A stretch of 64,000 bases of DNA from Ensifer sp. IC4062 (lineage in GTDB: Bacteria; Pseudomonadota; Alphaproteobacteria; Rhizobiales; Rhizobiaceae). Positions 53,938 through 63,302 of this stretch are shown here, in pieces. The DNA is taken from assembly GCF_020193575.1 (NCBI RefSeq), contig NZ_JADYVD010000029.1, positions 1-64,000 of the forward strand, given 5' to 3'. The translations under genes and the position numbers were made by a program. Position 1 is the first letter of the stretch, and every line of letters starts with the position of its first letter. The notes under the pieces were generated by a model. That model was not told where the DNA came from. It searched no databases and saw only the letters and a program-made list of their open reading frames with translations.

Positions 53938-54333
53938 ATGATGGAAAACGATCTGTTCGTCGCCGCGCGGGAAGCCATGGCAAAGGCGCATGCGCCCTAT
54001 TCCAAGTTCCCGGTGGGTGCTGCCATCCGCGCGGAGGACGGCAATATCTACACCGGCGCGAATATCGAAAACCTGTCGTTCCCAGAGGGCTGGTGTGCCG
54101 AGACAACGGCGATCAGCCACATGGTCATGGCCGGTCAACGCAAGATCATGGAAGTTGCCGTTGTCGCCGAGAAACTTGCGCTCTGTCCGCCCTGCGGCGG
54201 CTGCCGGCAGCGGTTGGCGGAGTTCTCCGGCGCGAGCACGCGCATCTATCTTTGCGACGAGACAGGTGTGAAGAAAACCCTCGCGCTCTCCGACCTCCTT
54301 CCACACAGCTTCGAAACAGAGATCCTCGGATGA
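53938..54333 (+). CDS. cdd: Cytidine deaminase
   Basis: 131 residues from ATG 53938. The Zn-site motifs are WCAETTAISHMVMA (C-A-E with catalytic Glu) and CPPCGGCRQRLAEF (PCxxC). It converts cytidine and deoxycytidine to uridine and deoxyuridine. It is 2 bases after the permease stop and overlaps punA by 4 bases, so it is in the salvage operon. Confidence 0.95.
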   Translation: MMENDLFVAAREAMAKAHAPYSKFPVGAAIRAEDGNIYTGANIENLSFPEGWCAETTAISHMVMAGQRKIMEVAVVAEKLALCPPCGGCRQRLAEFSGASTRIYLCDETGVKKTLALSDLLPHSFETEILG

Positions 54334-55127
54334 ACGACGCGGCGGAATTCCTCAAGGCCAAGCTTAGCGGGTTTGCACCACGCTATGGGATTGTGCTCGG
54401 CTCCGGGTTAGGCGCGCTGGTGGAGGCCATGGAGGGAGCGATCCGCGTCCCCTATGCAGAGATTCCGGGTTTTCCCCTAGGGGGCGTCTCGGGCCATGCC
54501 GGCGAGTTGGTGGCGGGCAAGCTTGGTGGCGTGCCCGTCGCGATGCTCTCCGGCCGGGTACATTACTACGAACGCGGTGACGCCAATGCGATGCGCGCAC
54601 CGATCGAGGCGCTGACGCGTCTCGGCATCGAAAGCCTCATCCTGACCAATTCGGCCGGATCGCTGCGGGAGGATTTGCCGCCGGGGTCGGTGATGCGCAT
54701 CGCCGATCATATCGGCTTTTCCGGCTCCAACCCGCTGATCGGCGTCGAGAGCGACGACCGTTTCGTCGGTATGACGAACGCCTATGACGCAGAGCTTGCC
54801 GAGCGGATGCAAAAGGCTGCGGCTCGTCTCGGCATTCCGCTTCAGAGCGGCGTCTACATGTGGTTCTCCGGTCCGAGTTTCGAGACGCCGGCCGAAATCA
54901 GGATGGCGCGCATTCTCGGGGCGGACGCGGTCGGCATGTCCACCGTTCCCGAGGTGATCCTGGCCCGCTTTTTCGGATTGCGAGTTGCCGCTGCCTCCGT
55001 GATCACCAATTTCGCCGCGGGCATGACCGGCGCGGAACTCAGCCACCACGAGACGAAGGATATGGCGCCGGTCGGCGGCACGCGGCTGGCCGCTATCCTC
55101 AAAGAGATGATTGCAAGCGAAGCCTGA
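54330..55127 (+). CDS. punA: Purine nucleoside phosphorylase (PunA/XapA type)
   Basis: 265 residues from ATG 54330, overlapping cdd by ATGA. GIVLGSGLGALVEAM, SGRVHYYERGDANAM, TNSAGSLREDLPPG and VYMWFSGPSFETPAEIRM are the family-2 (trimeric) PNP motifs, and GADAVGMSTVPEVILARFFG supplies the base-binding Glu/Met region. It cleaves purine nucleosides with phosphate. The length (about 265-270) is typical. Confidence 0.93.
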   Translation: MNDAAEFLKAKLSGFAPRYGIVLGSGLGALVEAMEGAIRVPYAEIPGFPLGGVSGHAGELVAGKLGGVPVAMLSGRVHYYERGDANAMRAPIEALTRLGIESLILTNSAGSLREDLPPGSVMRIADHIGFSGSNPLIGVESDDRFVGMTNAYDAELAERMQKAAARLGIPLQSGVYMWFSGPSFETPAEIRMARILGADAVGMSTVPEVILARFFGLRVAAASVITNFAAGMTGAELSHHETKDMAPVGGTRLAAILKEMIASEA

Positions 55128-55141
55128 ACGGCGGCCTGACC

Positions 55142-56452
55142 ATGCTCCCACAGGAAGTGATCCGCGAAAAGAGGAACGGCGGTCAGCTTGACGCGGCCGA
55201 TATCGCCAGCTTCGTCAAAGGCATTGCCGACGGTTCCATCTCGGAAGGCCAGGTTGCCGCCTTCGCGATGGCCGTGTGGTTTTCCGGCATGAGCCGCGAC
55301 GAATGCGTGGCGCTGACGGTGGCGATGCGCGATTCCGGCGACACGCTCGACTGGAGTGCTCTCGACCGCCCGATCGTCGACAAGCATTCGACCGGCGGCG
55401 TCGGCGACAATGTCTCGCTGATGCTGGCACCCGTCGTTGCTGCCTGCGGCGCCGCGGTGCCGATGATATCCGGCAGAGGCCTCGGCCATACGGGCGGCAC
55501 GCTGGACAAGCTCGAATCGATTCCGGGTTACAACATCCAGCCTGCCTCGGCTCTCTTTCGCAAAGTGGTCGACGAGGTCGGTTGCGCCATTATCGGTCAG
55601 ACGGCGAACCTCGCGCCGGCGGACAAGCGCCTCTACGCCATCCGCGACGTGACTGCGACGGTCGATTCGGTGCCGCTGATCACCGCTTCCATTCTCTCGA
55701 AGAAGCTTGCCGCGGGGCTCCAGTCGCTCTTGCTCGACGTGAAGTTCGGCAACGGCTCTCTCCTGACCGATGCCGACGAGACGGAGATCCTCGTGCGCTC
55801 GCTTGTGGATGTCGCGAACGGTGCCGGCGTGCGTACTTCGGCCCTGGTCACCGACATGAACGAGCCGCTCGCGGACGCGGCCGGAAATGCACTCGAAATC
55901 GACAACTGCCTTGCTTATCTGCGCGGTGAGAAGAAAGGTACGCGCCTTGACGCGGTGGTCATGGCGTTTGCAGCGGAAATGCTCGCCGCCGCGGGTCTGG
56001 CGTCCAACCCGGATCAGGGAGAAGCGATGGCACGCCGCGCGCTTGAAAGCGGTGCCGCGATGGAGCGTTTCGGCCGTATGGTCCATCTGCTCGGAGGGCC
56101 GAGCGACTTTGTCGACCGACCGCAGGCCTATCTTAGAAAGGCGTCGGTTGTGGCGGCTGTGGAGGCAAGCCAGGACGGCTATCTGGCGGCTTGCGAGACG
56201 CGCGAACTGGGAATGGCGGTGATTGCGCTTGGCGGCGGACGGACGCGTCCCGACGACACGATCGATCACAGCGTCGGGCTTGCCGGTCTGCGCCCGCTCG
56301 GTACGAACGTGAGCAAGGGTGAGCCGATCGCATTCGTCCATGCGGCCGATCGCAATACGGCCGACGACATAGCGAAAAGGGTTGCGGCGCTCTACACGAT
56401 CGGCGACCAGAGGCCGGATCCGCGCCCGGTGATTGTTGCCCGCATCACCTGA
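55142..56452 (+). CDS. deoA: Thymidine phosphorylase
   Basis: 436 residues from ATG 55142. The phosphate and nucleoside motifs IVDKHSTGGVGDNVSLML and ISGRGLGHTGGTLDKLES, with KKLAAGLQSLLLDVKFG, match DeoA. It converts thymidine and deoxyuridine to base plus deoxyribose-1-phosphate, the substrate of DeoB. The last 8 bases overlap the 3' end of a convergent gene. It is in operon with punA (14-base gap). Confidence 0.95.
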   Translation: MLPQEVIREKRNGGQLDAADIASFVKGIADGSISEGQVAAFAMAVWFSGMSRDECVALTVAMRDSGDTLDWSALDRPIVDKHSTGGVGDNVSLMLAPVVAACGAAVPMISGRGLGHTGGTLDKLESIPGYNIQPASALFRKVVDEVGCAIIGQTANLAPADKRLYAIRDVTATVDSVPLITASILSKKLAAGLQSLLLDVKFGNGSLLTDADETEILVRSLVDVANGAGVRTSALVTDMNEPLADAAGNALEIDNCLAYLRGEKKGTRLDAVVMAFAAEMLAAAGLASNPDQGEAMARRALESGAAMERFGRMVHLLGGPSDFVDRPQAYLRKASVVAAVEASQDGYLAACETRELGMAVIALGGGRTRPDDTIDHSVGLAGLRPLGTNVSKGEPIAFVHAADRNTADDIAKRVAALYTIGDQRPDPRPVIVARIT

Positions 56453-56969
56453 CGAGATGCAGCGCACCATTCTCGACACGATAGGACGATAGCCGGCTCA
56501 GGAAACTCATGCCGACGAGCATGCCGGAAAGCGCGTTGTCGGGAAGGACCATGGCATCGACATTCTTGAGCGTGATGCCGCCGATCTCGACGCGATCCAG
56601 ACTGACATAGGCTGCCTCGACGATGCCGTTGGCCGTCTGCGCCCGCGCGCTGAATGCGAGACTACCGACGGAAATGCCGAAGCGGCGTGCGGCCGAAGTG
56701 TTGATCGCAATTGTGCTTGCGCCGGTGTCGACGAGTCCCCGTTCCGCGCGCCCATTGATGCGAAACGTGCCGAAGAAATGGCCGGCTGGATCGGCTTCAA
56801 GGACGATGCTTTTGCCGCTCGCATATTTGGCGGCGGTAACGGGCGCGGCGCGCTGAGCGTCCTGCGCCGTCGCTTCGTTCTGTCGTTCGAGATAGCTGGA
56901 CGCGAGATCGGGAACGACCAATGCGACAAGGGCGAGGCCGCCGGCAAAGACAAGTAGACGTGTGATCAT
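56445..56969 (-). CDS. Periplasmic clan-AA (retropepsin-like) aspartic protease
   Basis: 174 residues with N-terminal membrane anchor ITRLLVFAGGLALVALVVPD. The active-site motif is ERGLVDTGASTIAI (D-T-G-A) and a flap/second motif lies around VLPDNALSGMLVGMSFLSRL. This matches the TIGR02281-like single-lobe proteases of alphaproteobacteria, which work as dimers. Its 3' end overlaps the deoA 3' end by 8 bases tail to tail. It is not part of the nucleoside operon. Confidence 0.88.
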   Translation of the reverse strand: MITRLLVFAGGLALVALVVPDLASSYLERQNEATAQDAQRAAPVTAAKYASGKSIVLEADPAGHFFGTFRINGRAERGLVDTGASTIAINTSAARRFGISVGSLAFSARAQTANGIVEAAYVSLDRVEIGGITLKNVDAMVLPDNALSGMLVGMSFLSRLSSYRVENGALHLVR

Positions 56970-57053
56970 GGCTCAGCTCTCCGGCCGTTAACGCGGCTTC
57001 GCAAGCGACCGCACGCGCTCCACCATCTGAACAGATGATGACTAACGGGATGC

Positions 57054-57080
57054 AAAAAAGCCGCCGGAAACTCCGACGGC
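57054..57080 (-). terminator. Terminator of upp
   Basis: On the - strand a 9-bp stem GCCGTCGGA / TCCGGCGGC (one wobble) with a GTT loop is followed by TTTTTT. It begins 38 bases beyond the upp stop. Confidence 0.85.
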
Positions 57081-57117
57081 CGTGTCGATGCCTGATCATG
57101 TGGTTAAGAAAGGGAAA

Positions 57118-57747
57118 CTATTTGGTTCCATACATGCGGTCACCCGCATCACCCAGACCGGGCATGATGTAGCCCTTTTCGTTGAGGTGGCTGTCGATCG
57201 CGGCCGTGAAAATCGCTACGTCGGGGTGAGCAGACTGAAAGTTGAGGATGCCTTCCGGCGCCGCGAGCAGGCAGAGAAAGCGGATGTTCTTCGCGCCGCG
57301 TTCCTTCAGCTTGTCGATGGCGGCGATCGACGAATTGCCAGTGGCGAGCATCGGGTCGACGACGATGACGAGACGCTCCGACAGGCTTTCCGGCGCTTTG
57401 AAATAATATTCGACCGGCTGCAGCGTCTCATGGTCGCGATAGACGCCGATATGCGAGACGCGCGCCGAAGGCACGAGTTCGAGCATGCCCTCGAGCAGGC
57501 CATTGCCGGCGCGCAGGATCGACGCGAAGACGAGCTTCTTGCCCTCGAGAATGGGCGCGTCGGTCTCCATCATCGGTGTTTCGATGCGCTCCATGGTGAG
57601 TTCGAGGTCGCGCGTCACCTCGTAGCAGAGCAGCGTCGAGATTTCCCTAAGCAGCCTGCGAAAGCCCGCCGTCGACGTTTCCTTCTTGCGCATGATGGTC
57701 AGCTTGTGTTGCACAAGCGGATGATCGATCACTGTAACGCCGTCCAT
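57118..57747 (-). CDS. upp: Uracil phosphoribosyltransferase
   Basis: 209 residues from ATG 57747, preceded by AGGGGAAG; an upstream in-frame start would add 21 basic residues without a ribosome site. The PRPP motif is [18 protein letters not shown], with the uracil-binding C terminus [17 protein letters not shown] and the N-terminal [17 protein letters not shown]. It makes UMP from uracil and PRPP. It is the last gene of the leftward deoB-add-upp unit and has its own terminator. Confidence 0.95.
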   Translation of the reverse strand: MDGVTVIDHPLVQHKLTIMRKKETSTAGFRRLLREISTLLCYEVTRDLELTMERIETPMMETDAPILEGKKLVFASILRAGNGLLEGMLELVPSARVSHIGVYRDHETLQPVEYYFKAPESLSERLVIVVDPMLATGNSSIAAIDKLKERGAKNIRFLCLLAAPEGILNFQSAHPDVAIFTAAIDSHLNEKGYIMPGLGDAGDRMYGTK

Positions 57748-57853
57748 GGCACTTCCCCTGAATTTTTTGCGTGTCCGCCCTCTTTTCCATGGAAAGAGGC
57801 GACCCTGCAAGGGCGTTGAGGCGCCCTTCCCAGTCTTCGCCGAGCGGGACCGT

Positions 57854-58822
57854 TTAGAGAGCAGCCAACAGCCTCTGCCTTGTCGCCTCGTCGACGAAGG
57901 CGGCCTCGATCGCCGTTCTCGTCATCCCATTTATCTCGCTGTCCTCGAAACCCATGACCGTCGACGCGATGTCATATTCCTGCGCAAGCGACGTGTGGAA
58001 GAACGGCGGATCGTCGGAGTTGAGCGTGACGCGGACACCAGCCGTGTACAGCGCCTTGAGAGGATGAGATGCGAAATCCGGGAAGACCTGTAGCGAAATG
58101 TTGGAGCCGGGGCAGACTTCAAGAACGACGCCCTCGTCCGCCAGCCGCTTTACGAGGTCTTCGTCCTCGATCGCCCGCACGCCGTGGCTGATCCGAGTTG
58201 GCCTTACGTGATCCAATGCGTCGCGCACGCTGAAAGCGCCGGAAAGTTCGCCGGCGTGGATCGTGAGCCCGAGGTCCGCATCGCGGACGATATCGAAGGC
58301 GCGGGCAAACTCGGCAACGCTGTGCATCCTTTCTTCGCCCGCCAGGTTGAAGCCGGTAACGAGCGGATGCCGTAGCCTGGCCGCGTATTCAGCGGTCCTG
58401 ATGACTGCTTCCGGCCCGAGGTGGCGGATGCCGGTGATCAGCATACGCGATTCGATCCCGGTCTTCGCCTTTGCCGCATCCATGCCAGCGGCAAGACCTT
58501 CAATGTAGGCGTCGGCACCGAGGCCGACCGTGTTGCCATGGTCCGGCGAAACGATGATCTCGCTGTAGATCGTGCCCGCTTCGGCGAGCTCGGTGAGATA
58601 AGCCTCGGCCAGAAGCGCGTAGTCGCCTTCGGTCCGAAACAGTGATGCGACGGCGTCGTAGCATTTCACGAAACTGGTGAAATCGTCCCAGACGTAGGCT
58701 TTGTCGCGGATGATCGCGCTGGTGTCGACTCCGTATTTCCTGGCTTGCCTCAGCGCGAGTTCCGGCGGAGTCGCGCCCTCGATGTGGCAATGCAGTTCGG
58801 CTTTCTTCAGATGAAGGGTCAA
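57854..58822 (-). CDS. add: Adenosine deaminase
   Basis: 322 residues from TTG 58822, which overlaps the deoB stop (TTGA) and has a GGGAG site. The metal motif [10 protein letters not shown] (H-x-H), [14 protein letters not shown] (zinc His and catalytic Glu), RISHGVRAI and a C-terminal [17 protein letters not shown] (metal Asp) are all there. It converts adenosine to inosine, which PunA can cleave. Confidence 0.92.
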   Translation of the reverse strand: MTLHLKKAELHCHIEGATPPELALRQARKYGVDTSAIIRDKAYVWDDFTSFVKCYDAVASLFRTEGDYALLAEAYLTELAEAGTIYSEIIVSPDHGNTVGLGADAYIEGLAAGMDAAKAKTGIESRMLITGIRHLGPEAVIRTAEYAARLRHPLVTGFNLAGEERMHSVAEFARAFDIVRDADLGLTIHAGELSGAFSVRDALDHVRPTRISHGVRAIEDEDLVKRLADEGVVLEVCPGSNISLQVFPDFASHPLKALYTAGVRVTLNSDDPPFFHTSLAQEYDIASTVMGFEDSEINGMTRTAIEAAFVDEATRQRLLAAL

Positions 58823-60039
58823 ATGAGGCTTCTCCCATGCGGGCCGGGCGCGATGCCGAGGTGTCTGGCAACGGTCTCGCCGATATGCGCGAATGTGTTT
58901 GCCACACCGAAGGAGCGGCTGCGCAACGAGGGGCCGAACATCAGCACCGGCACGCGTTCACGCGTGTGGTCTGTCCCCCGCCAGGTCGGGTCGCAACCGT
59001 GATCGGCGGTCAGGATGACGATATCGCCAGGCTTGAGGCGACGGTCGAGGTCCGGTAGGCGCTGATCGAAGGCTTCGAGGGCGGCGGCATAACCTGGCAC
59101 ATCGCGGCGATGACCATAGAGCATATCGAAGTCGACGAAGTTGGTGAAAACGAGATCGCCGTCCTCGGCCTCTTCGATTGCCGCGAGGCTGGCATCGAAC
59201 AGCGCCATGTTGCCATTGGCCTTGCTGAGCTTCGTCACGCCCTGATGCGCGAAGATATCGCCGATCTTGCCGACGGCATGCACCTTGCGTCCGGCCTCTT
59301 TCAATCGGTCGAGAACCGTCGGCTCCGGCGGCAGCACTGAATAGTCGCGGCGGTTGCCGGTGCGGGTGAAATTTTGCGCATTGTCGCCGACGAACGGGCG
59401 GGCGATGACGCGACCGATATTGTAGTCGTCGACGAGCCGGCGGACCACCTGACAGAGTTCAAGCAACCGATCGAGCCCGAAGCTCTGCTCATGCGCGGCG
59501 ATCTGGAAGACGGAATCGGACGAGGTGTAACAGATCGGTTTTCCGCTCCGCCTATGCTCCTCGCCAAACCGGGCGATGATTTCGGTACCGGAGGCATGGC
59601 AGTTGCCGAGGATGCCGGGAACATCGCCCTCACGGCAGATCGCCTCGACCAGCTCGGCGGGAAAGGCGTCTCCCTCCGCGGGGAAGTAGCCCCAGTCGAA
59701 CATCACCGGCGTGCCGGCGATTTCCCAATGGCCGGATGGTGTGTCCTTGCCGCGCGAGGTTTCGCTGGCGGCGCCGTAGACGCCGTAGACCCGCTCCGGT
59801 AGCGGCATGCCGGCCGGCAGGCGCCCGGTCGCGAGTTTCGCTGCGTGCATCAGCCCAAGGGCGGACATATTCGGCAATTGCAGCGGCCCTTCGCGCAGAC
59901 CTGCGCGATCACCGGCGCCGGCTGCGCAGAACTCGGCGATATGCCCGAGCGTGTCAGCCCCAAGGTCGCCGAAGGCTTCGGCATCCGGCGCGCCGCCGAT
60001 GCCGAAGGAATCGAGTACGAAAAGGAATGCTCGCGCCAT
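58819..60039 (-). CDS. deoB: Phosphopentomutase
   Basis: 406 residues from ATG 60039; the frame is open further upstream but those codons have no ribosome site. Metal motifs: [19 protein letters not shown] (first Asp), [10 protein letters not shown] with the phosphorylated Thr region, and [20 protein letters not shown] (Asp/His metal ligands). It interconverts ribose/deoxyribose 1- and 5-phosphates. add is coupled to its stop. Confidence 0.95.
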   Translation of the reverse strand: MARAFLFVLDSFGIGGAPDAEAFGDLGADTLGHIAEFCAAGAGDRAGLREGPLQLPNMSALGLMHAAKLATGRLPAGMPLPERVYGVYGAASETSRGKDTPSGHWEIAGTPVMFDWGYFPAEGDAFPAELVEAICREGDVPGILGNCHASGTEIIARFGEEHRRSGKPICYTSSDSVFQIAAHEQSFGLDRLLELCQVVRRLVDDYNIGRVIARPFVGDNAQNFTRTGNRRDYSVLPPEPTVLDRLKEAGRKVHAVGKIGDIFAHQGVTKLSKANGNMALFDASLAAIEEAEDGDLVFTNFVDFDMLYGHRRDVPGYAAALEAFDQRLPDLDRRLKPGDIVILTADHGCDPTWRGTDHTRERVPVLMFGPSLRSRSFGVANTFAHIGETVARHLGIAPGPHGRSLI

Positions 60040-60173
60040 GAAACACCCGGTTATCCGGAGCGCGTCACGAAGGACCACGATCCGGTGCTGCTTGCCGCGC
60101 GGGCGTGATCCGCGCAATCCGGGAGGAATAGCGCGGCGAGGCGCGCAATGCAATTGACGCCGTCAAGCGGCTG

Positions 60174-60761
60174 TCAGCAGTCCGTACATTTGATCGTCTC
60201 GCCAAAGCGCTGGCGATAATAGGACGTCTTGGAGAGATCGATCGTCTTCAGCGTGCTGCTCTCAAGCCCCGGAGCAAAGAGCAGGAGGTCGTGCGGCACG
60301 ACGAGCTCGGTGCGTACGACGAAGGCGTTCACCGCGTCGAGTTCGGCAGGGACCGTGGCGGTCGAGTCGACGGCATAGGGTGTTGCCCCGTTCTGGTCCC
60401 GCGACCATACGACTTTCCCGCTGGTCGTGCCGGTGACCTGTATGCCGGTGATCTTCAGCGAATAACCCGAACTGTTGTAGGGCGCCACGATGCTCAGCGC
60501 GACATGCTTCATATTGTCCAGCAGCGCTTTGTTGACATCGGTCTGCTGCGAGACGATGTCGGCGACGGCGCTCGATGCGCGCGAGACCTTGCGGGCCACG
60601 GTGAAGCCAAGCGAAATCTCGAAGGCGCCGATGTAGAGCATGAGCAGCAGTGGCGCGATGATGGCAAATTCCACTCCGCCTACGCCGCGCCGGTCCCGAA
60701 CAACCGCCGACAACGATCCCAAGGCGCGCCGTGCAAACGAAAATCCATGCAAGCGTGTCAT
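60174..60761 (-). CDS. TadE/TadF-like pilus minor protein
   Basis: 195 residues. An N-terminal basic stretch is followed by DRRGVGGVEFAIIAPLLLML, the prepilin-like G/VEF region typical of TadE-type pseudopilins (cleavage likely before the VEF). A C-terminal C-x-x-C tail, IKCTDC, follows beta-rich sequence. It is 7 bases downstream of its sister gene. Secreted with the Tad system. Confidence 0.87.
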   Translation of the reverse strand: MTRLHGFSFARRALGSLSAVVRDRRGVGGVEFAIIAPLLLMLYIGAFEISLGFTVARKVSRASSAVADIVSQQTDVNKALLDNMKHVALSIVAPYNSSGYSLKITGIQVTGTTSGKVVWSRDQNGATPYAVDSTATVPAELDAVNAFVVRTELVVPHDLLLFAPGLESSTLKTIDLSKTSYYRQRFGETIKCTDC

Positions 60762-60768
60762 GGCGTCC

Positions 60769-61395
60769 TCAGTAGTTTTCGTTGCGGAACGTTGCAGTTG
60801 CGACCATCAGGAAGTCCCGGGGCATGCTGCTGCCTGCAGGGCGTAGGTCCGTGACATAGGGCCGGATAAGGTCGGTTATCACTTCCCAGCGGTAATAGGC
60901 GCGCACCATGGTAAAAGCTCCGGCGCCTCCTGGCGTAAACTTGAAACTGCCGGTGTCCAGGTCAGAGGACGAGGAAGAACCAACCCTTGGGACCGCTGTC
61001 GGAAACTGCGTGAGATCCGTAATATTCCGGACATCGAGATAGAGCTTGTTGGGCTCGGTCGCTTCGGTCGCCGAACAGGGCATCAGGATGGCAATCTCGT
61101 CGCAGAAGGCTTGGCGGAATTGCTCTTTCGTCATGTAGCCGGGCTTGCTGCTGTCCTCGAACGAAATCTGCCCGGTGCGGATTTTCCGCGCCAGCGTGTC
61201 GGTCGCGTTGGCGAGCAGTTGCTCGCCGGCAAAGGCGACGAAGGTTTCGATCGACGCAAAGACAATCACGCAGAAGGGGAGAACCAGGAGCGCGAACTCG
61301 ATCGCCGTCGCGCCCCTTCTGTCACCGAGGAGGCGGCGAAACAGGCCGCACGGCGCGCCGCGGCGCCAAGATGATGTCTTTTGCTCACTCGCCAT
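60769..61395 (-). CDS. TadE-like pilus minor protein
   Basis: 208 residues. DRRGATAIEFALLVLPFCVIVFA is the type IV prepilin-like segment with the A-x-E-F signature after the basic start (shown here only as a motif). The remainder has a Cys pair (CDEIAILMPC) and a Ser-rich stretch. The start ATG is 61395. It is paired with the downstream TadF-like gene; both probably form Tad pseudopilins. Confidence 0.88.
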   Translation of the reverse strand: MASEQKTSSWRRGAPCGLFRRLLGDRRGATAIEFALLVLPFCVIVFASIETFVAFAGEQLLANATDTLARKIRTGQISFEDSSKPGYMTKEQFRQAFCDEIAILMPCSATEATEPNKLYLDVRNITDLTQFPTAVPRVGSSSSSDLDTGSFKFTPGGAGAFTMVRAYYRWEVITDLIRPYVTDLRPAGSSMPRDFLMVATATFRNENY

Positions 61396-61506
61396 TGCGC
61401 CGTTCCGTCAAGCAACGTCCGATCGGCGAAAAATAGAGCAGGATCGTTGAAATTTCGTTTGCGGCGGCGGGGAGAATTTTAGCGATCTTAAATTCCGGCG
61501 ATCAGA

Positions 61507-61929
61507 TCAATTGGTGCTTGCAGCCGGTACTTGACGCTCGGCATGGCGCTCGCAGTTGGGCGTGCAGGAAAGGACCGTGCGCGAAGTTTGTTTGTAAACA
61601 CGTACGGTATTGCCCTCGTCGATTGAGACCAGAATGCGTTCGTCGACAATGGCGTTCCCGTCCTGATCGAGGATCACGAGATTGGTCGTGCCGAAGCTGC
61701 GCCCCGTCAGCACGATCGTCTTCGAGTCCGCGACCGTCGCATCCGCGACTTCCGAATTGCCGATGATCACCTTGCTCACGGGCCGGTCGAGCTTCAGTAC
61801 GCGCGCGTGATCCATATAGACACGCATCATCTCTTCCTGAGCATGCGTGGCGACAGGGGCGAACACGGCGACGAGCGCAGCGCCAAATGTAAGCGTGGCG
61901 ATCCACTTGTGCGGGAGGGACGTGTCCAT
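61507..61929 (-). CDS. CpaC-like pilus secretin N-domain protein (stand-alone)
   Basis: 140 residues from ATG 61929. Signal peptide WIATLTFGAALVAVFAPVA ends near THAQ. The mature part is MDHARVLKLDRPVSKVIIGN, VADATVADSKTIVLTGRSFG and TTNLVILDQDGN, the N-terminal pilus-formation domain of CpaC/RcpA secretins. The secretin barrel is absent. It should act in the periplasm as an accessory. It is divergent from the pilA genes. Confidence 0.85.
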   Translation of the reverse strand: MDTSLPHKWIATLTFGAALVAVFAPVATHAQEEMMRVYMDHARVLKLDRPVSKVIIGNSEVADATVADSKTIVLTGRSFGTTNLVILDQDGNAIVDERILVSIDEGNTVRVYKQTSRTVLSCTPNCERHAERQVPAASTN

Positions 61930-62053
61930 GGTGTTTCCTGATGAGATATCTGGCGCATCTTCGCCTCTTTTGGTGAATGAAACGTTACGCGGACGCGCGG
62001 CATTTTAAGAGATCCCTTTGTCGAACATTTACCCAAGAAATCGGGATGGCCGC

Positions 62054-62068
62054 TTAACTTCACGGTAA
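62054..62068 (+). promoter_or_regulatory. CtrA-like box upstream of pilA
   Basis: TTAACTTCACGGTAA matches TTAA-N7-TTAA with one mismatch (GTAA in the second half), 114 bases before the first pilA start. CtrA controls pilA in Caulobacter and rhizobia, so this is a reasonable candidate. Confidence 0.5.
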
Positions 62069-62181
62069 CCGGTTTCCTTAAGCCGATGGCAATTCGCCGC
62101 CTGTAGCGTCCTCACATCCGATCAACGGCAAACAGTTGGCGGAAGTGCTGAACAACAAACACGTGAAGTAGGAGAACCACC

Positions 62182-62370
62182 ATGAAGACCATTTTCGCTC
62201 GCCTGATGAAGGACGAGTCCGGCGCGACGGCAATCGAATACGGCCTGATCGCAGCCCTGATCTCTGTCGCCCTGATCGCCGGTGCGGGAACGCTCGGCAA
62301 CTCGCTGAACACGACATTTGGGGGTCTTGGCACCAAGCTCACGACCGCAGTCAACAAGACCGCACCGTAA
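62182..62370 (+). CDS. pilA: Flp/Fap-type pilin, copy 1
   Basis: 62 residues. A short leader KTIFARLMKDESG is followed by ATAIEYGLIAALISVALIAG, with the processing site before the hydrophobic helix and the Glu-Tyr pair of Flp pilins. RBS AGGAG lies 8 bases before the ATG. It is the main subunit of the Tad pilus for surface attachment. Confidence 0.95.
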   Translation: MKTIFARLMKDESGATAIEYGLIAALISVALIAGAGTLGNSLNTTFGGLGTKLTTAVNKTAP

Positions 62371-62431
62371 CCTAGCAATTGCCGCTAACGGTCGAGGACG
62401 TGTTGAACGACACGTGAACTAGGGGATGACC

Positions 62432-62620
62432 ATGAAGACGATTCTCGCACGCCTGCTGAAGGACGAGTCCGGTGCAACGGCCATTGAATACGGCCTGATC
62501 GCGGCCCTGATCTCGGTCGCGCTGATCGCCGGTGCCACCACGCTCGGTACTTCGCTCAACACGACCTTCGGCGGCCTCGGCACCAAGCTGACAGACGCCA
62601 ACAACAAGACAGCGCCGTAA
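62432..62620 (+). CDS. pilA: Flp/Fap-type pilin, copy 2
   Basis: 62 residues from ATG 62432, because AGGGG at 62421-62425 is 6 bases before it; the ATG at 62426 is too close. It differs from copy 1 at only a few positions (for example ILARLL, ATTLGTS, TDANNK). The two genes and the 30 or so bases before each start are alike, so this is a recent tandem duplication. Confidence 0.95.
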   Translation: MKTILARLLKDESGATAIEYGLIAALISVALIAGATTLGTSLNTTFGGLGTKLTDANNKTAP

Positions 62621-62650
62621 GGTTTGGGGCCGTTGTTGCTGATATCGATG

Positions 62651-62687
62651 AGGAGCCGCCCCATGCGTGGGGCGGCTCCTGTCTTTT
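62651..62687 (+). terminator. Terminator of the pilA pair
   Basis: A stem AGGAGCCGCCCC / GGGGCGGCTCCT with a 6-nt ATGCGT loop is followed by GTCTTTTT. It is a strong Rho-independent terminator, 30 bases after the second pilin. Confidence 0.93.
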
Positions 62688-62746
62688 TCGCCGGACGTAG
62701 CCATCGACGGCAAGGGCATCTGTTTTAACGCGTAGGAGATGAAGCC

Positions 62747-63259
62747 GTGGCCGAGGCTGTGATTTTTGTGGTCTTTCCCCTTTGCCTCGCTTTTGCAGCG
62801 TTTTCGGATCTTTTCACCATGACGATTCCCAATCGCGTGTCTGGGATCCTCTTGGGTGCATTCGCCATCGTCTCGCCGTTGGCCGGGCTTGGTCTCGCGC
62901 AGATCGGCCTGCACCTTGCGGCTGCTGCAGCGGTGTTTCTCGTCTGCTTCTGCCTGTTCGCGACAAACGTCATGGGCGGGGGCGATGCCAAGCTCTTGAC
63001 TGCAAGCGCCATCTGGTTCGGCCTCGACCTCTCGCTTGTAGAGTTCCTTCTTTACGTGTCCATTTTTGGGGGCATGCTGACGCTCGCCGTTCTGTTCCTC
63101 AGAAAGCAGGAGAGCACGATTCTCGCCACCGGCATCCCGGTGCCGTCCCTGCTTCTGACTGCCAAGAAGATCCCGTACGGCGTAGCCATCGCGCTTGGCG
63201 CCTTTGCGGCCTATCCCTCATCGCCGCTGATGCAGGTCGCCTTCGCGCAGCTTTCATAG
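62747..63259 (+). CDS. cpaA: Prepilin peptidase CpaA
   Basis: 170 residues from GTG 62747 with AGGAG upstream. A24-family peptidase with several membrane segments. The catalytic Asp pair is seen in FSDLFTMTIPNRVSG and in TNVMGGGDAKLLTASA (GxGD). It cleaves pilin leaders. It follows the pilA terminator but lies in the same direction as cpaB. Confidence 0.95.
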   Translation: MAEAVIFVVFPLCLAFAAFSDLFTMTIPNRVSGILLGAFAIVSPLAGLGLAQIGLHLAAAAAVFLVCFCLFATNVMGGGDAKLLTASAIWFGLDLSLVEFLLYVSIFGGMLTLAVLFLRKQESTILATGIPVPSLLLTAKKIPYGVAIALGAFAAYPSSPLMQVAFAQLS

Positions 63260-63302
63260 AAGCCCGTCTGCCGCTCGCGGAATCGATCCGCGCAAGCATT
63301 CG

